From an uncultured Bacilli bacterium (GTDB taxonomy: Bacteria; Bacillota_I; Bacilli_A; RF39; UBA660): a DNA stretch of 64,000 nt. The notes beneath the pieces are model-generated. The model ran no database searches. It was not told where the DNA came from and saw only the letters and a list, made by a program, of their open reading frames with translations. This document shows, piece after piece, positions 52,798-62,311 of this stretch. A program made the position numbers and the translations under genes. Numbering within the stretch: the first letter of the stretch is position 1; the number at the start of each line of letters is the position of its first letter. The DNA lies in the NCBI GenBank assembly GCA_934096705.1, contig CAKOMR010000001.1, positions 113,036 to 177,035 of the forward strand, read 5' to 3'.

Positions 52798-53640
52798 ATG
52801 AAAGAACTTAAAAAAAATTATCAATATGATAATGGTTATTTAATTGATGTAGATGTAAAATCTGATATGTTAAAAGATAATTCGAGTGAGGTTTTAGATA
52901 ACTTGTTTGGACAGTTTCCTTATACAACTGATATAAATGCATTAATGTATTTAGTAAGTGCTCTTACAAAGGGAAGTAAAGAAAACGAAAAACGTCTTAC
53001 TATAGTAAATAATGGTGTACTTGAAGCTTTTGCTATTATAAAAGACGATATATTAAGTAGTTATTATTCTGAAAGAAGCAAAGATGGTAATAAACTTTAT
53101 GAAACAAAATATAGTTTAGAAAGTGGCTATAATTTTAGGATATTTGATAGTAAAAATGCTCAAGATATAGTTGAAAAGGAAGTATCTACGGTAAAAAATT
53201 TATCTAAACAATTTATTTTTCCAATGACAGATTTAGAAAAAACAATAATAAGCGCTTATAAAGTAGTATTTGATGAATCACCTGATTTTTCTGTCGCCGA
53301 TAATAGATGTAAATGTACGTATTTAATGTGCATATTAAATTTACTTAGAATACCAATTGATGGTCAAATGCATTTTGATATTTATAGAGAATATATAGCC
53401 TCTGATGAACTTACACAGATTTTTTCAAAACTTGCTCCATTTGGTAGTCTAACAAGTGATTTAGTTTTACCAGAAAGACTTTTTAATCAACTTACAATTA
53501 TTGCTCCGTTTTTAAATATTAATCCAAAACGTTTGAGCGAGTTTGCAATGGCTATGAGTAAACAAAGATATATTGGCACTACGCCAAGTGAAGAAGATAA
53601 TAATCTGATGTGTCAAGTTGAAAGTGCTTTAGGTAGATAA
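52798..53640 (+). CDS. Unknown 281-residue soluble protein
   Basis: Not recognised. No signal peptide or membrane segment. The N-terminal part (FGQFPYTTDINALMYLVSALTKG) and the RLTIVNNGVLEAFAIIKDD strand suggest an alpha/beta fold; the central region NLSKQFIFPMTDLEKTIISAYKVVFDESPDF and CKCTYLMCILNLLRIPIDG are likely buried helices. Cysteines at about 180-187 (RCKCTYLMC) are too close together to call a metal site with confidence. I prefer ATG 52798, three bases after GTGGGTGGT, over ATG 52795. Monocistronic between mutL and DUF177-rpmF. Confidence 0.6.
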   Translation: MKELKKNYQYDNGYLIDVDVKSDMLKDNSSEVLDNLFGQFPYTTDINALMYLVSALTKGSKENEKRLTIVNNGVLEAFAIIKDDILSSYYSERSKDGNKLYETKYSLESGYNFRIFDSKNAQDIVEKEVSTVKNLSKQFIFPMTDLEKTIISAYKVVFDESPDFSVADNRCKCTYLMCILNLLRIPIDGQMHFDIYREYIASDELTQIFSKLAPFGSLTSDLVLPERLFNQLTIIAPFLNINPKRLSEFAMAMSKQRYIGTTPSEEDNNLMCQVESALGR

Positions 53641-53681
53641 AATTATAATATTATGGTATAATTTTACCGAAAGGGAAGATT

Positions 53682-54098
53682 ATGAAATTAGATTTAAGTC
53701 CTCTTAATTATAAAAATAAGATTGATATAAATAATGTTATTTCATACGATTCAAAATTTTTAGAGGGCAGTCCTATAAAAAAACTTGATAATGTTAAGTA
53801 TGACGGCTATATTACAAGAAATGATTTTGATGAATATAATGCATATATTCATGTAAATGGTAATATGACTATTTTGGATAGCGTTTCTTTAGAAGAAATA
53901 AATTATCCATTTGACTTCGAAATAGATGAAGAAATAACGGATTTTATTAAAAATTCACAAAATTGTCTTGATATTATGGAGTTTTTGTGGCAAAATATTG
54001 TATTGGAAGTTCCAATTAGATATACTTTGTGTGATGCAGATAATTTGAAAGGTGATAATTGGTGCATGATAAGTAATAATAATGAAGGTGGTGAATAA
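53682..54098 (+). CDS. YceD/DUF177-family protein
   Basis: 138-residue protein of the DUF177 (YceD) family, which nearly always precedes rpmF and is thought to act in 23S rRNA or large-subunit biogenesis. Typical features are the N-terminal beta-rich part with [16 protein letters not shown], the conserved 'xDxFLxCDRCLxxF' region here reduced to [15 protein letters not shown] without Cys, and the acidic [24 protein letters not shown] block (family: 'DLxPxVREELLLxLPxxPLC', about residues 95-119). Three bases before rpmF. Ribosome site AAAGGGAAG. Confidence 0.8.
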   Translation: MKLDLSPLNYKNKIDINNVISYDSKFLEGSPIKKLDNVKYDGYITRNDFDEYNAYIHVNGNMTILDSVSLEEINYPFDFEIDEEITDFIKNSQNCLDIMEFLWQNIVLEVPIRYTLCDADNLKGDNWCMISNNNEGGE

Positions 54099-54100
54099 AT

Positions 54101-54292
54101 ATGGCAGTTCCTTTTAGAAGAACAAGTAAAACAAAAAAAAGAATGAGAAGAACTCATTTAAAGAAAGAAGTTGGCGCACTTACAACATGTCCTAAGTGTG
54201 GAAACACAATTCGTCCTCATAGAGCATGTACTAAATGTGGAAATTATAATGGTAAAGAAGTAATTACTGTTAGTGAAAAAGAAGAAAATTAG
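54101..54292 (+). CDS. rpmF: 50S ribosomal protein L32
   Basis: 63-residue large-subunit protein. The start [19 protein letters not shown] is diagnostic. The zinc ribbon is complete: CPKC (30-33) and CTKCG (43-47). Ribosome site GGTGGTGAA. Co-transcribed with the DUF177 gene and closed by a terminator. Confidence 0.96.
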   Translation: MAVPFRRTSKTKKRMRRTHLKKEVGALTTCPKCGNTIRPHRACTKCGNYNGKEVITVSEKEEN

Positions 54293-54326
54293 TTGTAAAA
54301 AACTGTAAAATTTTTTGTGTAAAGTA

Positions 54327-54358
54327 AAAAAAGTAAATTAATCGTTTACTTTTTTTTA
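54327..54358 (+). terminator. Intrinsic terminator of rpmF
   Basis: AAAAGTAAA/TTTACTTTT stem with a seven-base loop followed by a T tract. Confidence 0.8.
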
Positions 54359-54384
54359 TGCTTATAGTATTATTATGGTAGACA

Positions 54385-54412
54385 GTGGCAAGCTGTGGAA
54401 GAAAGTGGGGGA
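54385..54412 (+). promoter_or_regulatory. MraZ-type operator: three GTGG direct repeats with 10-bp spacing
   Basis: GTGG at 54385, 54395 and 54405 (GTGGCA, GTGGAA, GTGGGG), exactly one helical turn apart, upstream of the mraZ ATG at 54418. MraZ is known to bind tandem short G-rich repeats of this type in front of its own operon, so this is the expected autorepression site of the division cluster. The last repeat overlaps the ribosome site. Confidence 0.75.
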
Positions 54413-54417
54413 TTAAA

Positions 54418-54855
54418 ATGCTTATAGGTGAATTTCATCATAATATGGATGAAAAAAACAGATTAGTCATTCCTACGAAATATCGTGAAGAACTTGGTGA
54501 TTCATTTGTTATTACTAGGGGACTTGAAAACTGTTTATATGCATATTCAAACTCTGAATGGGAAAAACTAGTAAGTAAACTAAGCACTCTCCCATTTAAT
54601 AAGAAAGACACCCGTATTTTTGCCCGCTCCTTTTTTTCAGGTGCTTCTGTTTGTGAGTTCGACAAAAGTGGTCGAATAAACATTACCTCCCCATTGGTTA
54701 GTTACGCCGGTTTAAAAAATAAATGTGTTATTATCGGCGTAAATGACCATCTTGAGATATGGGATGAAGATGCTTTTAATCATTTTTTAGATGATAATGC
54801 TTCCTCACTAGAGGATATTGCGGAGAATTTGTTCAATGAAAACGATACATTATAG
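54418..54855 (+). CDS. mraZ: Transcriptional regulator MraZ
   Basis: AbrB-like DNA-binding protein and autoregulator at the head of the division and cell-wall cluster. Two tandem SpoVT-AbrB half-domains: GEFHHNMDEKNRLVIPTKYREEL (residues 4-26) and GASVCEFDKSGRINITSPLVSYAGL (about 75-99), each with the conserved D-x-K-x-R turn. 145 residues, normal. ATG 54418 is used; an in-frame GTG at 54385 is the first operator repeat. It overlaps rsmH by 20 bases. Confidence 0.93.
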   Translation: MLIGEFHHNMDEKNRLVIPTKYREELGDSFVITRGLENCLYAYSNSEWEKLVSKLSTLPFNKKDTRIFARSFFSGASVCEFDKSGRINITSPLVSYAGLKNKCVIIGVNDHLEIWDEDAFNHFLDDNASSLEDIAENLFNENDTL

Positions 54856-55765
54856 TGTTTTATTAAATGAAAGTATTGATGGTCTAAATATCAAAGAAGA
54901 TGGAGTGTATGTTGATTGCACCTTGGGTTATGCAGGACATTCTAAGGTTATCTTAGAAAAGATTAAAAAGGGATACTTGTACGCCTTCGATGAAGATGAA
55001 AGTGCAACAGAATATTCACAAAACACACTTGCATCTATAGGTGATAACTTTAAGATTTTTAGGAAAAACTTCGTTAACTTAAAAGAAACTTTAAAAACGG
55101 AAAATATTAATAAAGTTGACGGAATATTATTTGATTTAGGTTTTTCCTCACCACAAATCGACGAAAAGGCCAGGGGGTTTTCCTTTATGTTAGATTCATT
55201 TTTAGATATGAGGATGGATAGAACTTCAAAATTAACTGCATTTGATGTAGTAAATACTTACGGCGTAGATAAACTTACAAAAATATTTTATGAATACGGT
55301 GAAGAAAAATTATCTAAAAGTATTGCTACAACTATATGTAATGAAAGAAAAAATAAAGAAATTAAAACCACATTTGATTTAGTGGAAATAATTAAAAAAA
55401 GTACTGGTTCAAATTATTTTTTTAAAAATCATCCAGAAAGAAAAATATTTCAAGCAATTAGGATCGAGGTTAATAGTGAACTTGATGTTTTAGAAAATAC
55501 TCTTCCTGATGCCATTGAATTACTTAATCAAGGTGGAAGAATATGTGTTATTACTTTTCATTCACTTGAAGATAGAATTGTAAAAAAAATATTTAAAAAA
55601 TATAGTGAGCCAGATGAAGTTGTTAAAGGAATGATCGATATTCCTGATGAATATAAACCAAAAATAAAAATTGTAAATAAAAAACCAATTTTGCCAAGTG
55701 AAAAAGAACTTAATGAAAACTCACGTAGTCACAGTGCAAAATTAAGAATAATAGAAAGGATATAA
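54836..55765 (+). CDS. rsmH: 16S rRNA (cytosine(1402)-N4)-methyltransferase RsmH
   Basis: Methylates N4 of C1402 in the 30S decoding centre (formerly MraW). HYSVLLNESIDGL opens the family; the SAM site is YVDCTLGYAGHS (about residues 24-35), followed by FDEDESA, the DGILFDLGFSSPQID motif (about 97-111) and RGFSFMLDSFLDMRMD. VITFHSLEDRIVK and the closing NSRSHSAKLRIIER are intact. About 309 residues. ATG 54836 lies within the end of mraZ; a TTG at 54818 is less likely. Second gene of the mra/dcw cluster. Confidence 0.95.
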   Translation: MKTIHYSVLLNESIDGLNIKEDGVYVDCTLGYAGHSKVILEKIKKGYLYAFDEDESATEYSQNTLASIGDNFKIFRKNFVNLKETLKTENINKVDGILFDLGFSSPQIDEKARGFSFMLDSFLDMRMDRTSKLTAFDVVNTYGVDKLTKIFYEYGEEKLSKSIATTICNERKNKEIKTTFDLVEIIKKSTGSNYFFKNHPERKIFQAIRIEVNSELDVLENTLPDAIELLNQGGRICVITFHSLEDRIVKKIFKKYSEPDEVVKGMIDIPDEYKPKIKIVNKKPILPSEKELNENSRSHSAKLRIIERI

Positions 55766-55766
55766 G

Positions 55767-56060
55767 ATGAGAAAGAAAAATGTCAAAAGAGTTAAACTTC
55801 TTAAAGGTGAAAAATTTATGTATTTCATAATAATTCTTTTGCTATGCCTTATTCCTATTTTAAATGTATATACATCAAGTATGGTTACAAAGACTAATAT
55901 AGATGTTGAAAAAATAAAGAAAAATATTGCTAAGCAAGAAGAAGAAAATGAGAGCTTATCAATGCAAATAGATGAACTTGCATCACTTGATAATATATTT
56001 AATGTAGCAAAGGAATATGGCCTTTCTTATGATAATTCAAGTATTATACAAGTTAAATAA
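55767..56060 (+). CDS. ftsL: FtsL-like cell division protein
   Basis: 97 residues in the FtsL position between rsmH and the division PBP. A basic cytoplasmic tail (MRKKNVKRVKLLKGEKF), one membrane helix (about 18-38, MYFIIILLLCLIPILNVYT) and an outer coiled coil (about 42-75, KIKKNIAKQEEENESLSMQI) make the classic bitopic septum protein. FtsL partners DivIC/FtsB and the division PBP. Primary sequence conservation in this family is weak, so position and topology are the main support. Ribosome site AAGGATATAAG. Confidence 0.78.
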   Translation: MRKKNVKRVKLLKGEKFMYFIIILLLCLIPILNVYTSSMVTKTNIDVEKIKKNIAKQEEENESLSMQIDELASLDNIFNVAKEYGLSYDNSSIIQVK

Positions 56061-56062
56061 TT

Positions 56063-58168
56063 ATGAAGAAAAGAATTACTGTTAAACCTAATAAATTTGT
56101 TTTGTTTATAGTCGTTTCTTTATTATGCCTTGCAATAGCAAGGCTTTTGCAGGTTTCATTAGCTACAAAAGTTGATGGACTTAATTTGAAAAAATTTGCA
56201 TCTTCGAGAAATACAATAACTAAAACTCTTCATGCAAAAAGAGGGACTATTTATGATAGCTCAAATGATGCTCTTGCAATAAGCGTAAATTCATATACTT
56301 TAATAGCTTATTTAGAGCCTTCGAGAACTACGAATATAGATAGCCCTCAGCATGTTGTAGATAAAAAGCTTACTGCTCAAAAACTTGCCCCTATACTAGG
56401 TATGGAAGAAAGCGAAATTTTAAAATACTTAAATAAAAGTGCTTATCAAGTAGAGTTTGGTGCAAAAGGAAAAAACTTAACTGAGGTTGTTAAAAAGAAA
56501 ATTGATGATTTAGAACTTCCGGGTCTTGATTTTATTGAAAGTACTCAAAGGTATTATAAAATGGGAAGTTTTGCTTCTTACCTTGTGGGATATGCTAAAA
56601 CTCATGATGATGGTAAAATTGTTGGAGAGCTTGGCATCGAGGGTTATTATGATAAAACTTTATCTGGTAAAGATGGTAGTGTAACTTATCAAAAAGATGC
56701 ATATGGATACATGCTACCAAACAGACCATACTATAGGACGGAGGCTCAAAGTGGTAGTGATATATACTTAACAATTGATAGCAACATTCAGCTTATAGCG
56801 GAAAATGCCTTAAAAGACTTAAAAGATAATTATAATTTTGATTTTGCTATTTTTACAGTAATGGATGCTCATTCCGGAGCCATTGTGGCTTCGAGTACAT
56901 ATCCAACATTTAATCCAAATGATCTTAATACATTAACTAATTATTTAAATCCACTTGTTTCATATACATATGAACCTGGTTCTACAATGAAAACTTTTTC
57001 TTGGGCAACTGCTATAGATTTAGGGTTATATAATGGTGAGGAAACTTATGAATCTGGTTCGATTCCAGTTGCAGACGTTGTAATTAGTGACTGGAATAAG
57101 CAAGGTTGGGGTAAAATATCATATGATACAGGATATGCATATTCTTCGAATGTTGGTGCAACACTTTTGGCATCGAAAATAGGAAGAGAAAATCTTGCTA
57201 AATATTATGATAAGTTCGGTTTTGGCAAGAAGACCGGTATTGAACTTTCTGGAGAGCTTAAGGGTGATATGTCCTTTAAATATGAAAGTGAAGTTGCAAC
57301 TGCATCATTTGGACAAGGAATTACGGTAACTCCAGTTCAACTTTTACAAGCATTTTCTACGATTACAAATGATGGTGTAATGATAAAACCATATGTTGTT
57401 GAAAAAATTGTAGATCAAGATGGTAAAACTACATATGAGGCGCAAAGAACAGAACTTGGTAGTGTTATAAGTAGTGATACTGCAAAAAAAATGCGAGAAC
57501 TTATGTATAAAGTTAATTATGATGGACTTTCTAAACAATGGCAACCAAAAAGTGTGTCAATGTCTATTAAAACAGGTACAGCGCAAATTGCATCTCCAAA
57601 TGGAGGATATTTAGATGGAAAATACGATCAAATTTATTCGGTAGCCGGCTTTTTCCCAAGTGAAGATCCAAAATACATAATCTATGTTGCTGTAAGGCAA
57701 ATTGAAGCAACTCAAGTAGCCGTATCAAAAATGGTTACTAAAGCAGTAGACGAAATTGCTTCTTACGCAAATCTTACAAGTAATGTTAAAAATTCTGAAG
57801 AGCAAATTATTACTCTTGAAAATTATATGTCAAAAAAAGTAAGTGATGTAGTAAATAGTCTTAGTAGTAAAAACGTTAATGTTATCACTCTTGGCAGTGG
57901 CAAATATGTTATAAATCAATATCCTTTAAAAGGTATAAGCGTTGTAAAAAACGATAAAGTCTTTATTCTTACAAATAAAACAGATTATGTTATTCCGGAT
58001 TTAAAAGGTTGGAGTATTAACGATGTTAGAACGTACGCAAATCTTGCAGGTATTAAACTTACTTATGAAGGCTATGGTTACGTAGAAAATCAAAGTATCG
58101 AGGCAAACACCACTATTACGAGTGATATGACATTGCATGTTAGTTTAAAACAAAATGGCGGTGGATAA
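56063..58168 (+). CDS. pbpB: Class B penicillin-binding protein with PASTA domains (PBP2B/SpoVD type)
   Basis: Septal peptidoglycan transpeptidase. One N-terminal membrane helix (about 12-30), a dimerisation domain (YQKDAYGYMLP), and the penicillin-binding domain with STMK (about 308, in GSTMKTFSWAT), SSN (about 361, YSSNVGATLL) and KTGT (about 503, IKTGTAQIA). Two C-terminal PASTA-like repeats follow (about 585-640 and 645-701, YVIPDLKGWSINDVRTYANLAGIKLTYEG in part). In Bacillus both the division PBP2B and the sporulation SpoVD have this layout and sit here. 701 residues, complete. The downstream mraY-murD-ftsW part of the usual cluster is missing from this locus. Confidence 0.92.
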   Translation: MKKRITVKPNKFVLFIVVSLLCLAIARLLQVSLATKVDGLNLKKFASSRNTITKTLHAKRGTIYDSSNDALAISVNSYTLIAYLEPSRTTNIDSPQHVVDKKLTAQKLAPILGMEESEILKYLNKSAYQVEFGAKGKNLTEVVKKKIDDLELPGLDFIESTQRYYKMGSFASYLVGYAKTHDDGKIVGELGIEGYYDKTLSGKDGSVTYQKDAYGYMLPNRPYYRTEAQSGSDIYLTIDSNIQLIAENALKDLKDNYNFDFAIFTVMDAHSGAIVASSTYPTFNPNDLNTLTNYLNPLVSYTYEPGSTMKTFSWATAIDLGLYNGEETYESGSIPVADVVISDWNKQGWGKISYDTGYAYSSNVGATLLASKIGRENLAKYYDKFGFGKKTGIELSGELKGDMSFKYESEVATASFGQGITVTPVQLLQAFSTITNDGVMIKPYVVEKIVDQDGKTTYEAQRTELGSVISSDTAKKMRELMYKVNYDGLSKQWQPKSVSMSIKTGTAQIASPNGGYLDGKYDQIYSVAGFFPSEDPKYIIYVAVRQIEATQVAVSKMVTKAVDEIASYANLTSNVKNSEEQIITLENYMSKKVSDVVNSLSSKNVNVITLGSGKYVINQYPLKGISVVKNDKVFILTNKTDYVIPDLKGWSINDVRTYANLAGIKLTYEGYGYVENQSIEANTTITSDMTLHVSLKQNGGG

Positions 58169-58185
58169 AAGAAAGGAAAAATTAA

Positions 58186-58938
58186 ATGAAAAAATTAAAA
58201 ATTTTTGTAGCAATAACTATGTTATTTGTGCTTTTTACGGGTAATGCTAATGCATCTTTAGCGGATCATAGACAAATTGATGTAACAATAAAAAATATAA
58301 ATCTTAAAGATGTTGATATATCACTTCTTTTTCCAGTTGATTATATTGAGCTTATTTTAAATAAAGATAATATGCTAAAATATAGTCTTCCTGAAGAAAA
58401 ACTTTCTGATATAGAGGAAATTGTAAAATACGTAAATGAACAAAATTATTTGCAAGCTTTAAAAGTAGATAATGAAGGCGATATAAGTATAAGTTCATTC
58501 GAAGGACTTTCAGAAAAAATTGATGATAACTATTTTTCGTATAATGGTGCACAATATGTAAAAATGAACATCTCTGATAATTTAAAAAATGATAATTATG
58601 ATAAATCAACTTGGCCTAAAAATTCTATTGTATTTAGTGAAAGTATAAATGTAAACTACGATAAGCCAAATATAAAAATTTTAATAAAAGATAGTAAATT
58701 AAATAAAGAAACAATTATTAATTTAAATAATTATAAATATGAAGAAATAAAAAATTCTACGAATAGTTATCTTATGAATGTGAGTTTCACTTATTCAAAA
58801 ACGGTAAATACTGTACTTATTATAATACTATTTATTATAGTAATATTATTACTTTTTGCATATTACTATATAAAAAACGAACCAAATTTTAAAAATACTA
58901 AAATAGCAAAGAAAACTAAAAAGACTAGTAAAAAATAA
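58186..58938 (+). CDS. Secreted/membrane protein of unknown function downstream of pbpB
   Basis: 250 residues. A cleavable-looking signal peptide (MKKLKIFVAITMLFVLFTGNANA, cut near Ala-23), an extracytoplasmic domain (about 24-205) and a single C-terminal membrane helix (about 208-230, VNTVLIIILFIIVILLLFAYYY) followed by a Lys-rich cytoplasmic tail (KTKKTSKK). The type I topology suggests a surface-exposed component tied to the division PBP gene 17 bases upstream. The outer domain has no motif I recognise (VTIKNINLKDVDISLLFPVDY is a likely beta sandwich strand). Ribosome site AAAGGAA. Confidence 0.72.
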   Translation: MKKLKIFVAITMLFVLFTGNANASLADHRQIDVTIKNINLKDVDISLLFPVDYIELILNKDNMLKYSLPEEKLSDIEEIVKYVNEQNYLQALKVDNEGDISISSFEGLSEKIDDNYFSYNGAQYVKMNISDNLKNDNYDKSTWPKNSIVFSESINVNYDKPNIKILIKDSKLNKETIINLNNYKYEEIKNSTNSYLMNVSFTYSKTVNTVLIIILFIIVILLLFAYYYIKNEPNFKNTKIAKKTKKTSKK

Positions 58939-58939
58939 C

Positions 58940-58968
58940 TTGCAAAAGTATGAAAAAGTAGTTATAAT
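58940..58968 (+). promoter_or_regulatory. Predicted promoter of rpsO
   Basis: TTGCAA at 58940-58945, exactly 17 bases, TATAAT at 58963-58968. A start near 58975 gives a ~79-base leader. Confidence 0.75.
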
Positions 58969-58974
58969 AAGTTC

Positions 58975-59045
58975 ATAAGTTTTTACTTAGTTTGGACTTG
59001 TTTTCCAAAGAGCCTTACTCAGTTTAAACGGATAGTATATAAAGG
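58975..59045 (+). promoter_or_regulatory. Possible S15 autoregulatory leader
   Basis: The rpsO leader contains a TTTGGA/TCCAAA hairpin (about 58991-59009) followed by GAG-CCTTA-CTC. Ribosomal protein S15 commonly represses its own translation through a structured leader, but such leaders differ greatly between lineages, so this is a candidate only. Confidence 0.35.
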
Positions 59046-59053
59046 AGGAAAAA

Positions 59054-59320
59054 ATGTTAAAGAAAGAAGAAAAAGCAAAATTAATTAAAGAATTTGCTAA
59101 AAATGAAAAAGATTGTGGTTCTGCTGAAGTTCAAGTTGCAATTTTAACTAAAGAAATTAATGCATTAACTGAACATTTAAAAGAACATAAACATGATTAT
59201 CATTCAAAACGTGGACTTTTAATAAAAGTTGGAAGAAGAAAAAAATTACTTGAATATTTAAAAAACAACGATGTTAAAAGTTATCGTGAAGTTATTAAAA
59301 AATTAAATTTAAGAAAATAG
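59054..59320 (+). CDS. rpsO: 30S ribosomal protein S15
   Basis: 88-residue small-subunit protein binding 16S rRNA helix 22. Diagnostic blocks: [24 protein letters not shown] (residues 20-43), [26 protein letters not shown] (about 45-70) and the closing [12 protein letters not shown]. Very strong ribosome site AAAGGAGG. Gene order rpsO-pnp is conserved across bacteria. Confidence 0.96.
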   Translation: MLKKEEKAKLIKEFAKNEKDCGSAEVQVAILTKEINALTEHLKEHKHDYHSKRGLLIKVGRRKKLLEYLKNNDVKSYREVIKKLNLRK

Positions 59321-59350
59321 GCACTAAAATTTTTTAGCGTCTTTTTTTTA
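59319..59350 (+). terminator. Intrinsic terminator of rpsO
   Basis: CTAAAA/TTTTAG stem extended past one mismatch, followed by an eight-T tract. Confidence 0.65.
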
Positions 59351-59364
59351 GGAAAGGTAGGAAA

Positions 59365-61566
59365 ATGAAAAGAGAATTTAAATTAAATTTTTTAGGAAGA
59401 GATTTAATTGTTGAAACTGGAGAACTTGCGAAACAAACTAATGGATCTGTTTTAGTAAGATATGGTGATACTGTAGTACTTTCAGTATGTGTTATGGGTA
59501 AAACCCCAGTTACTCAAGATTTCTTTCCACTTCAAGTGTTATATCAAGAAAAATTATATTCAGTAGGTAAAATTCCTGGTGGGTTTATTAAAAGGGAAGG
59601 TAGACCTACAGATTCTGCTACGCTTGCTGCAAGACTTATTGATAGACCAATTAGACCTATGTTTGATGAAAATCTTCGAAACGAAATTCAAGTTATCAAT
59701 ACAGTACTTTCTGTAGATCAAGACAATAGCCCTGAAATGGCTGCAATGTTTGGTTCATCATTATGTCTTGGAATATCTGATATTCCTTTTGACGGCCCTG
59801 TTGCAGGTGTTATGGTAGGAATGGATGAAAAAGGTAAATTTATTATTAATCCAACTACAGCGGAAAGTGAAAAAAGTAAACTTGCTTTAACAGTTGCAGG
59901 AACACATGATGCAATATGTATGGTTGAAGCAGGGTGTAAAGAACTTTCTGAAAAAACTATGCTTGAAGCATTAATGTTTGCTCATGAAAATATTAAAACT
60001 TTATGTGATTTTCAAAACGAAATAATTAGTGAAATAGGAAAAGAAAAAGTAGCACTTGAACCAGCAACTATCGATGCTGAAGTTGAAAAAGCCGTAAGAG
60101 ATTATGCAACTGATGATATGCTTTCAGCAATTCAAATTAAAGAAAAACTTGAAAAATATGCAAAAATTGATGAAGTAAAAGCAAATACTATTGCTCATTT
60201 CGAAGAAGTATACGCTGAAGATGAAGATTTTGGTAGTAAGATGAAAGATGTTGCTAAAGTTGTTGGCTTAATTGAAGGCAATGAAGTAAGAAGACTTATT
60301 ATTGAAAAACATATTAGACCTGATGGCAGAAAGATGGATGAAATTAGACCTCTTCATGCAGAAGTTGATCTTTTACCACGTACACATGGTTCAGGACTTT
60401 TTTCAAGAGGAGAAACTCAGGTTTTAGCTACTACAACACTAGGTCCACTTTCAGATCACCAAATACTTGATGGACTTGGAATCGAAGATACAAAAAGATT
60501 CATGCTTCATTATAATTTCCCTAACTTCTGTGTTGGTGAAATAGGAAGATATGGTTCACCAGGAAGAAGAGAAATTGGACATGGCGCTTTAGGAGAAAGA
60601 GCACTTGCTCAGGTTATTCCTTCAGAAGAAGAATTCCCTTATACAGTAAGAGTTGTATCTGAAGTACTTGAAAGTAATGGTTCATCATCTCAGGCTACGA
60701 TATGTGCTGGATGTTTATCATTAATGGCTGCAGGCGTTCCAATTAAAGCTCCAGTTGCAGGTATTGCTATGGGACTTATCTCTAATGGTAAAAAATATAC
60801 TATCTTAACTGACATTCAAGGTCTTGAAGATCATATGGGAGATATGGATTTTAAAGTAGCTGGTACTAAAGAAGGTATCACTGCACTTCAAATGGATATA
60901 AAAATTAAAGGAGTTACAAAAGCTATTTTAAAAGAGGCCCTTGAGGAAGCTAGAAAAGCTAGAATGAAGATTCTTGATGTTATGACTAGTGCAATAGATT
61001 CTCCGAGAACTGAACTTTCTAAATATGCTCCAAAGGTTGAAAGCTTCATGATTAATCCAGATAAGATTAAAGATGTTATCGGTAAAGGCGGAGAAATGAT
61101 TACTAAGATTATTTTAGAATCATCAAATGTAAAAAGTGTAAATGACAAAGATGCTGTTAAAGTTGATATTGATGATGATGGAAAAGTAATTATTTATCAC
61201 ATGGATAAAGAAGTAATCGAAAAAACCAAAGCTATGATTGAAAATATTACAAAAGAAGTTGAAACTGGAAAAATATATAATGCTAAAGTTGTAAAAGTTG
61301 AAGACTTTGGTGCATTCGTAGAACTTTGGCCAGGATGTGAAGGATTAGTACATGTTTCTCAGCTTGACTCTAAAAGAGTAGAAAAACCGGCTGACGTTGT
61401 TTCTGTAGGTGATGAAATAATAGTTAAATCACTTGGATATGATAATAAAGGAAGACTTAACCTTTCAAGAAAAGAAGCTTTACCTAAATCAGAAAAAGCT
61501 AGTGAAGAAAAAGAAACTAAGGAAGCAAAACCTAAAAAAGGCTTGTTTGGTAAAAGTAAAAAATAA
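59365..61566 (+). CDS. pnp: Polyribonucleotide nucleotidyltransferase (PNPase)
   Basis: 3'-5' phosphorolytic exoribonuclease in RNA turnover, forming a ring trimer. First RNase PH domain (residues about 1-140, [18 protein letters not shown] and the [22 protein letters not shown] loop), a helical linker, the catalytic second RNase PH domain (about 315-535, [31 protein letters not shown] and [13 protein letters not shown] with catalytic Asp), KH domain (about 553-615, [15 protein letters not shown] with GKGG loop) and S1 domain (about 622-690, [20 protein letters not shown]). A short Lys/Glu-rich tail ends the protein. 733 residues, complete. Ribosome site GGAAAGGTAGG; terminator follows. Confidence 0.97.
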   Translation: MKREFKLNFLGRDLIVETGELAKQTNGSVLVRYGDTVVLSVCVMGKTPVTQDFFPLQVLYQEKLYSVGKIPGGFIKREGRPTDSATLAARLIDRPIRPMFDENLRNEIQVINTVLSVDQDNSPEMAAMFGSSLCLGISDIPFDGPVAGVMVGMDEKGKFIINPTTAESEKSKLALTVAGTHDAICMVEAGCKELSEKTMLEALMFAHENIKTLCDFQNEIISEIGKEKVALEPATIDAEVEKAVRDYATDDMLSAIQIKEKLEKYAKIDEVKANTIAHFEEVYAEDEDFGSKMKDVAKVVGLIEGNEVRRLIIEKHIRPDGRKMDEIRPLHAEVDLLPRTHGSGLFSRGETQVLATTTLGPLSDHQILDGLGIEDTKRFMLHYNFPNFCVGEIGRYGSPGRREIGHGALGERALAQVIPSEEEFPYTVRVVSEVLESNGSSSQATICAGCLSLMAAGVPIKAPVAGIAMGLISNGKKYTILTDIQGLEDHMGDMDFKVAGTKEGITALQMDIKIKGVTKAILKEALEEARKARMKILDVMTSAIDSPRTELSKYAPKVESFMINPDKIKDVIGKGGEMITKIILESSNVKSVNDKDAVKVDIDDDGKVIIYHMDKEVIEKTKAMIENITKEVETGKIYNAKVVKVEDFGAFVELWPGCEGLVHVSQLDSKRVEKPADVVSVGDEIIVKSLGYDNKGRLNLSRKEALPKSEKASEEKETKEAKPKKGLFGKSKK

Positions 61567-61569
61567 TAG

Positions 61570-61596
61570 AAAAACCTAGAAAACTCTAGGTTTTTT
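61570..61596 (+). terminator. Intrinsic terminator of pnp
   Basis: AAAACCTAGA/TCTAGGTTTT stem with an AAAC loop followed by T residues. Confidence 0.85.
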
Positions 61597-61623
61597 GCTT
61601 TTTTGAACAAAATATAGTATAAT
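61595..61623 (+). promoter_or_regulatory. Predicted promoter for the gene at 61647
   Basis: TTGCTT at 61595-61600, 17-base spacer, TATAAT at 61618-61623; ribosome site AAGGGGGA follows. Confidence 0.55.
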
Positions 61624-61646
61624 ACCCTTAATTTTAAGGGGGAACT

Positions 61647-62216
61647 ATGGAAGAAAGATTAATTATATTAAAAGAACTTTTACTTATTTATTCACAAATG
61701 CTTAAAACAAGCGACAATCAAAAATATTTTGAGTTATATAAAATGTATTTACAACTTCTTGTAAGACTTGGAACAAATAAACCTGAATTTGAAGAAAACC
61801 AAAAAAAATATACAAATGGTAATTGTTATTCATACGCTCTTGGGTTAAGTAATCCAGAAGGTGTATCTAATGTTATAATGCAAACTGGTATGAATATTGG
61901 CTATGTTGGTGGAAGTTTAGTAACTGCAAATGATCCAAAAAAATATTTATATGGAATTCAAAAAGACTTTGAAACTCTAGAAATAGATTTTTATGATAGC
62001 TCTTTAGATAGTGAAAATAAGCATAAAGGTTATAAAATTGCTTTTTATGTTTCTCCAACAGATTTTCATTTCATTAGACAAAATGTAGATGGCTCTTGGT
62101 CTCATAAAATCGGTTATACAAGAATTATTGAAAAACTTAATACTCCAAGTGATACTATAGAGGACTACAAACATATTAAAACGCTAGAAATAGTAAAACC
62201 AGTTATAAAATTGTAA
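61647..62216 (+). CDS. Papain-fold-like cysteine hydrolase of unknown function
   Basis: 189 residues. A helical start (about 1-50) is followed by NGNCYSYALGLSNPEGVSN, where Cys-60 is a candidate nucleophile, and SPTDFHFIRQNVDGSWSHKIGYT (about 137-159), where a His of the DFHFIRQ or SHKIG motif would be the partner. The combination 'NCYaYAlG ... DfHfyRqn.DG.WSHK.G' recurs in bacterial secreted or effector-like proteins of the papain/NlpC fold. No signal peptide is visible, so it may act inside the cell or on delivered substrates. Own promoter and terminator. Confidence 0.68.
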   Translation: MEERLIILKELLLIYSQMLKTSDNQKYFELYKMYLQLLVRLGTNKPEFEENQKKYTNGNCYSYALGLSNPEGVSNVIMQTGMNIGYVGGSLVTANDPKKYLYGIQKDFETLEIDFYDSSLDSENKHKGYKIAFYVSPTDFHFIRQNVDGSWSHKIGYTRIIEKLNTPSDTIEDYKHIKTLEIVKPVIKL

Positions 62217-62244
62217 ATTTAGGTTATCAACCTAGATTTTTTTT
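62215..62244 (+). terminator. Intrinsic terminator
   Basis: TTTAGGTT/AACCTAGA stem (one G-U pair) with an ATC loop followed by eight T residues. Confidence 0.8.
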
Positions 62245-62271
62245 ATTTTTCTTTAGTTTTTATAAAAGAAA

Positions 62272-62280
62272 TGATATACT
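62272..62280 (+). promoter_or_regulatory. Extended -10 promoter for the surface protein at 62312
   Basis: TGATATACT (TG at 62272-62273, TATACT at 62275-62280) with a weak TTTAGT 17 bases upstream. Ribosome site AGAGGT precedes the ATG. No invertible cassette is present here. Confidence 0.5.
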
Positions 62281-62311
62281 TATTTTAAGAAAGATAGTAA
62301 TAGAGGTAAAA

